In this document: positions 62,034-64,000 of the stretch, one piece after another
Numbering within the stretch: the stretch's first letter is position 1
Layout of the letters: the number at the start of each line of letters is the position of its first letter
From: Augochlora pura
Lineage: Eukaryota > Arthropoda > Insecta > Hymenoptera > Halictidae
Direction: 5' to 3'
NCBI RefSeq assembly: GCF_028453695.1
Contig: NC_135773.1
Span: forward strand, 13,020,001 to 13,084,000
DNA length: 64,000 nucleotides
Notes under the pieces: generated by a model
What the model was told of the DNA's origin: nothing
Database searches by the model: none
What the model saw: only the letters and a program-made list of their open reading frames with translations
Position numbers and translations under genes: made by a program

Positions 62034-64000
62034 TCGAACTGAGGATAATTCTAGTTAAATGTACGATGTTTAGAATTTTTTCAGCTAGAACTGTAAATGT
62101 TAAACATAAGAGATTTGCGTACAACGATTCTATGGAGTTTACAATGATGTATTTGCATACAACATTATAAACATTTAAATTTTCGTACAGTTCTCGCAGT
62201 TAAATCAGAACAAATTTCAAAAAAAAGTGTTAAAAACTTAGAAATTCATTACATTTGTTAAAAAATATACTGTTACATCTGGAAGAGTCAGCAGAACATT
62301 TCCATGCAAGGGTGATTTGAACATCTCTTACGATCAGAACACAAAAAGTACTTGACGGTGATAATGCGTCAAAATAAAATCTCTCAAAAATCAGGAGGAA
62401 TGACAACAAATGATTTGCGAATCCGTGTTGAAAAAAATGAGGAAGAATCAGTTTTGGATCTTCCGTACGCCGGAATTCCTGTAGACCAGTGTCACAGCTG
62501 AGGGTCGACAGATAATGGCGCGATTTAACAGAGACGGCGACGGAGATTGGGTGTTTTGGCGGGCGGTGAAGGGTCGGGAGACACGAGTATTTGCGGAAAC
62601 AATAAAAAACAAAAGTACAACACCCAACAACAACACGAGCCCTGGACACGAGCAGGACACAGAACAACAAATAAAAAAGGAAACGAAACACGACACCAAG
62701 TGGTTGACTCGAGCGAGATCAACGAGACAATCGCCGATGTTTGTTCGTGTGTCTGTTGTGTGTGCACGCGTGTCTGCGTACACCTGACGAACACGTTGTA
62801 ATTATATGTACAGAAAGAAAGAGAGAGAGTGAGAGAGGAGCCGTTAATTCGTGATTAATCATGGGCAGGGGGGCACAGAGAGACAAATAAAAGAAAAACA
62901 TCGGCAGTTCAAGGGGCGGAGCGAGAAGAGACAGAGAAAAGAGAGAAAACATGAGAGCTTTAGGGCAGTGGTGGTTTCCTGGGGTTGGGGGTCAGCTGTT
63001 TGCTTCGAGCACTGAGTCACGGTTTGATTAGAGTTCTTTTTGGCAGGATCGAGACTTTGGGCATTAAACGTTCATGGAACAGATTGATAATTTTACCGTT
63101 TACAACGGTTCATGCTTGGTACCACGAGGAACAATTTGCAGAGAAACGTGCAACGATTGTGTGAATGTTGTATAAGGGGCTGGCGGATATTTAAGTTCTA
63201 CTTGTAATCGCGCATGCGACGTTTTCAATGTGGTTGGAGAAACACTTTGGAAAAATATGTATGCGGTTCTGGACGGAGATGTTACTACTCTTTGAATGTA
63301 GGTGACTGACGGACGCTAAAGGAATACTTCGGTGACAAAGATATATGGAGACAGTCCCAGACAAAGACGTTCGAATATTTCGAACATGGATAGCACTGGA
63401 GACATGCATACGTGAATAGAATTATAAATCTTACTAAAGCTAATATACGCTTTGGTTACAGGAATAATGTAAACGACTGTTCAACACTAAAAAGGTACTT
63501 CGGTTATACAGATGTATAGAAACAATTTCGTGCAAAGATAATTCTTGAAACACGAATGACTGTGGAAATATTTAAATACGAATAAAATTATAATTCTTTG
63601 AAAACTTTAAGGACAAACTGGTAACAGAAATGTGTGCAAACAGTTCTGAAAAAAGACTATTATAATTACTTTGAGTACTGAATAATGACTGTTTAACATT
63701 AAAGGAAAAATGGCAGAAATGATTATACTTATGCACTATAACGTGATTAATGAACACTATAAAAATAGGTAACAAATATCTACGTAAATATTTGCTAATA
63801 GGAGTACTAAAATTATTCAAACATTGGAGAATTACAGTAAGACGCTACAGGAGCACATTATATAAATAAAAATGATTGACATTGGGAACGTGTATAGACA
63901 GACAAACTATAGACGATCCTGTAAAGATAAAATGCTTCGTATATAAAAGGAAAAACACTATCTCGATTTGAACATTCCTAAAGTTCCAGCTTGTCGTTCA

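Larger units (their letters stand above)
58372..64000. other. Troponin T upstream region or first introns; start exon not located
   Basis: This should hold the start exon, small N-terminal exons, first intron and perhaps the promoter. I searched the minus strand for an ATG-SD(D/E) exon and for Glu/Pro-rich microexons with GT/AG borders and found none that splice in phase. It contains a (CAGA)n minisatellite, a TTAA-flanked miniature element (59.7 kb), a 16-base C run (62.0 kb), and GC-richer stretches near 58.9-59.2, 59.8-60.1, 61.3-61.8 and 62.4-63.0 kb. Confidence 0.6.

Overview
This is eukaryotic DNA, almost certainly from a hymenopteran insect (bee-, ant- or wasp-like). It is AT-rich, with GC- and CpG-richer blocks, small non-autonomous DNA transposons, many degenerate minisatellites, and one clearly recognisable spliced gene. 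The species cannot be fixed from sequence alone. No tRNA, rRNA, CRISPR or prokaryotic feature was seen.

The gene is muscle troponin T (fly upheld/TpnT), on the minus strand from about 58.4 kb down to 51.4 kb. Eleven coding exons can be placed by reading frame plus canonical GT/AG boundaries. They join in phase into about 375 residues: an N-terminal acidic microexon, the tropomyosin-binding helix, the troponin I-binding coiled coil, a pair of interchangeable 79-nt exons (54551-54629 and 53054-53132), and a last exon ending in an almost pure glutamate tail (47 Glu in the last 53 residues, then TAG at 51419-51421). A poly(A) signal lies about 390 nt after the stop. The start codon and first coding exon were not found; they lie in the upstream 58.4-64 kb or beyond the window.

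From 1 to about 50.9 kb I found no convincing host gene. This 50 kb alternates AT-rich stretches with short GC-richer blocks whose open frames have no recognisable domains. It holds repeats: TTAA-flanked (piggyBac-type) miniature elements at 13.3, 24.7, 43.6 and 49.9 kb (another at 59.7 kb lies upstream of the troponin T exons), a short hAT-like element at 22.8 kb, two copies of an inverted-repeat family at 4.8 and 47.6 kb, a decayed LINE 3' end at 34.2 kb, and tandem repeats with units of about 51, 14, 62, 11, and 24 bp. A GC/CpG-rich island at 46.4-47.4 kb is the best candidate for an unannotated promoter or 5' exon.

The most unusual structure is the 321-bp element at 49.9-50.2 kb: 13-bp terminal inverted repeats flanked by TTAA, carrying three tandem 44-bp units each built on a 14-16-bp palindrome. 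The functionally richest region is troponin T, with its exon pair and glutamate tail.
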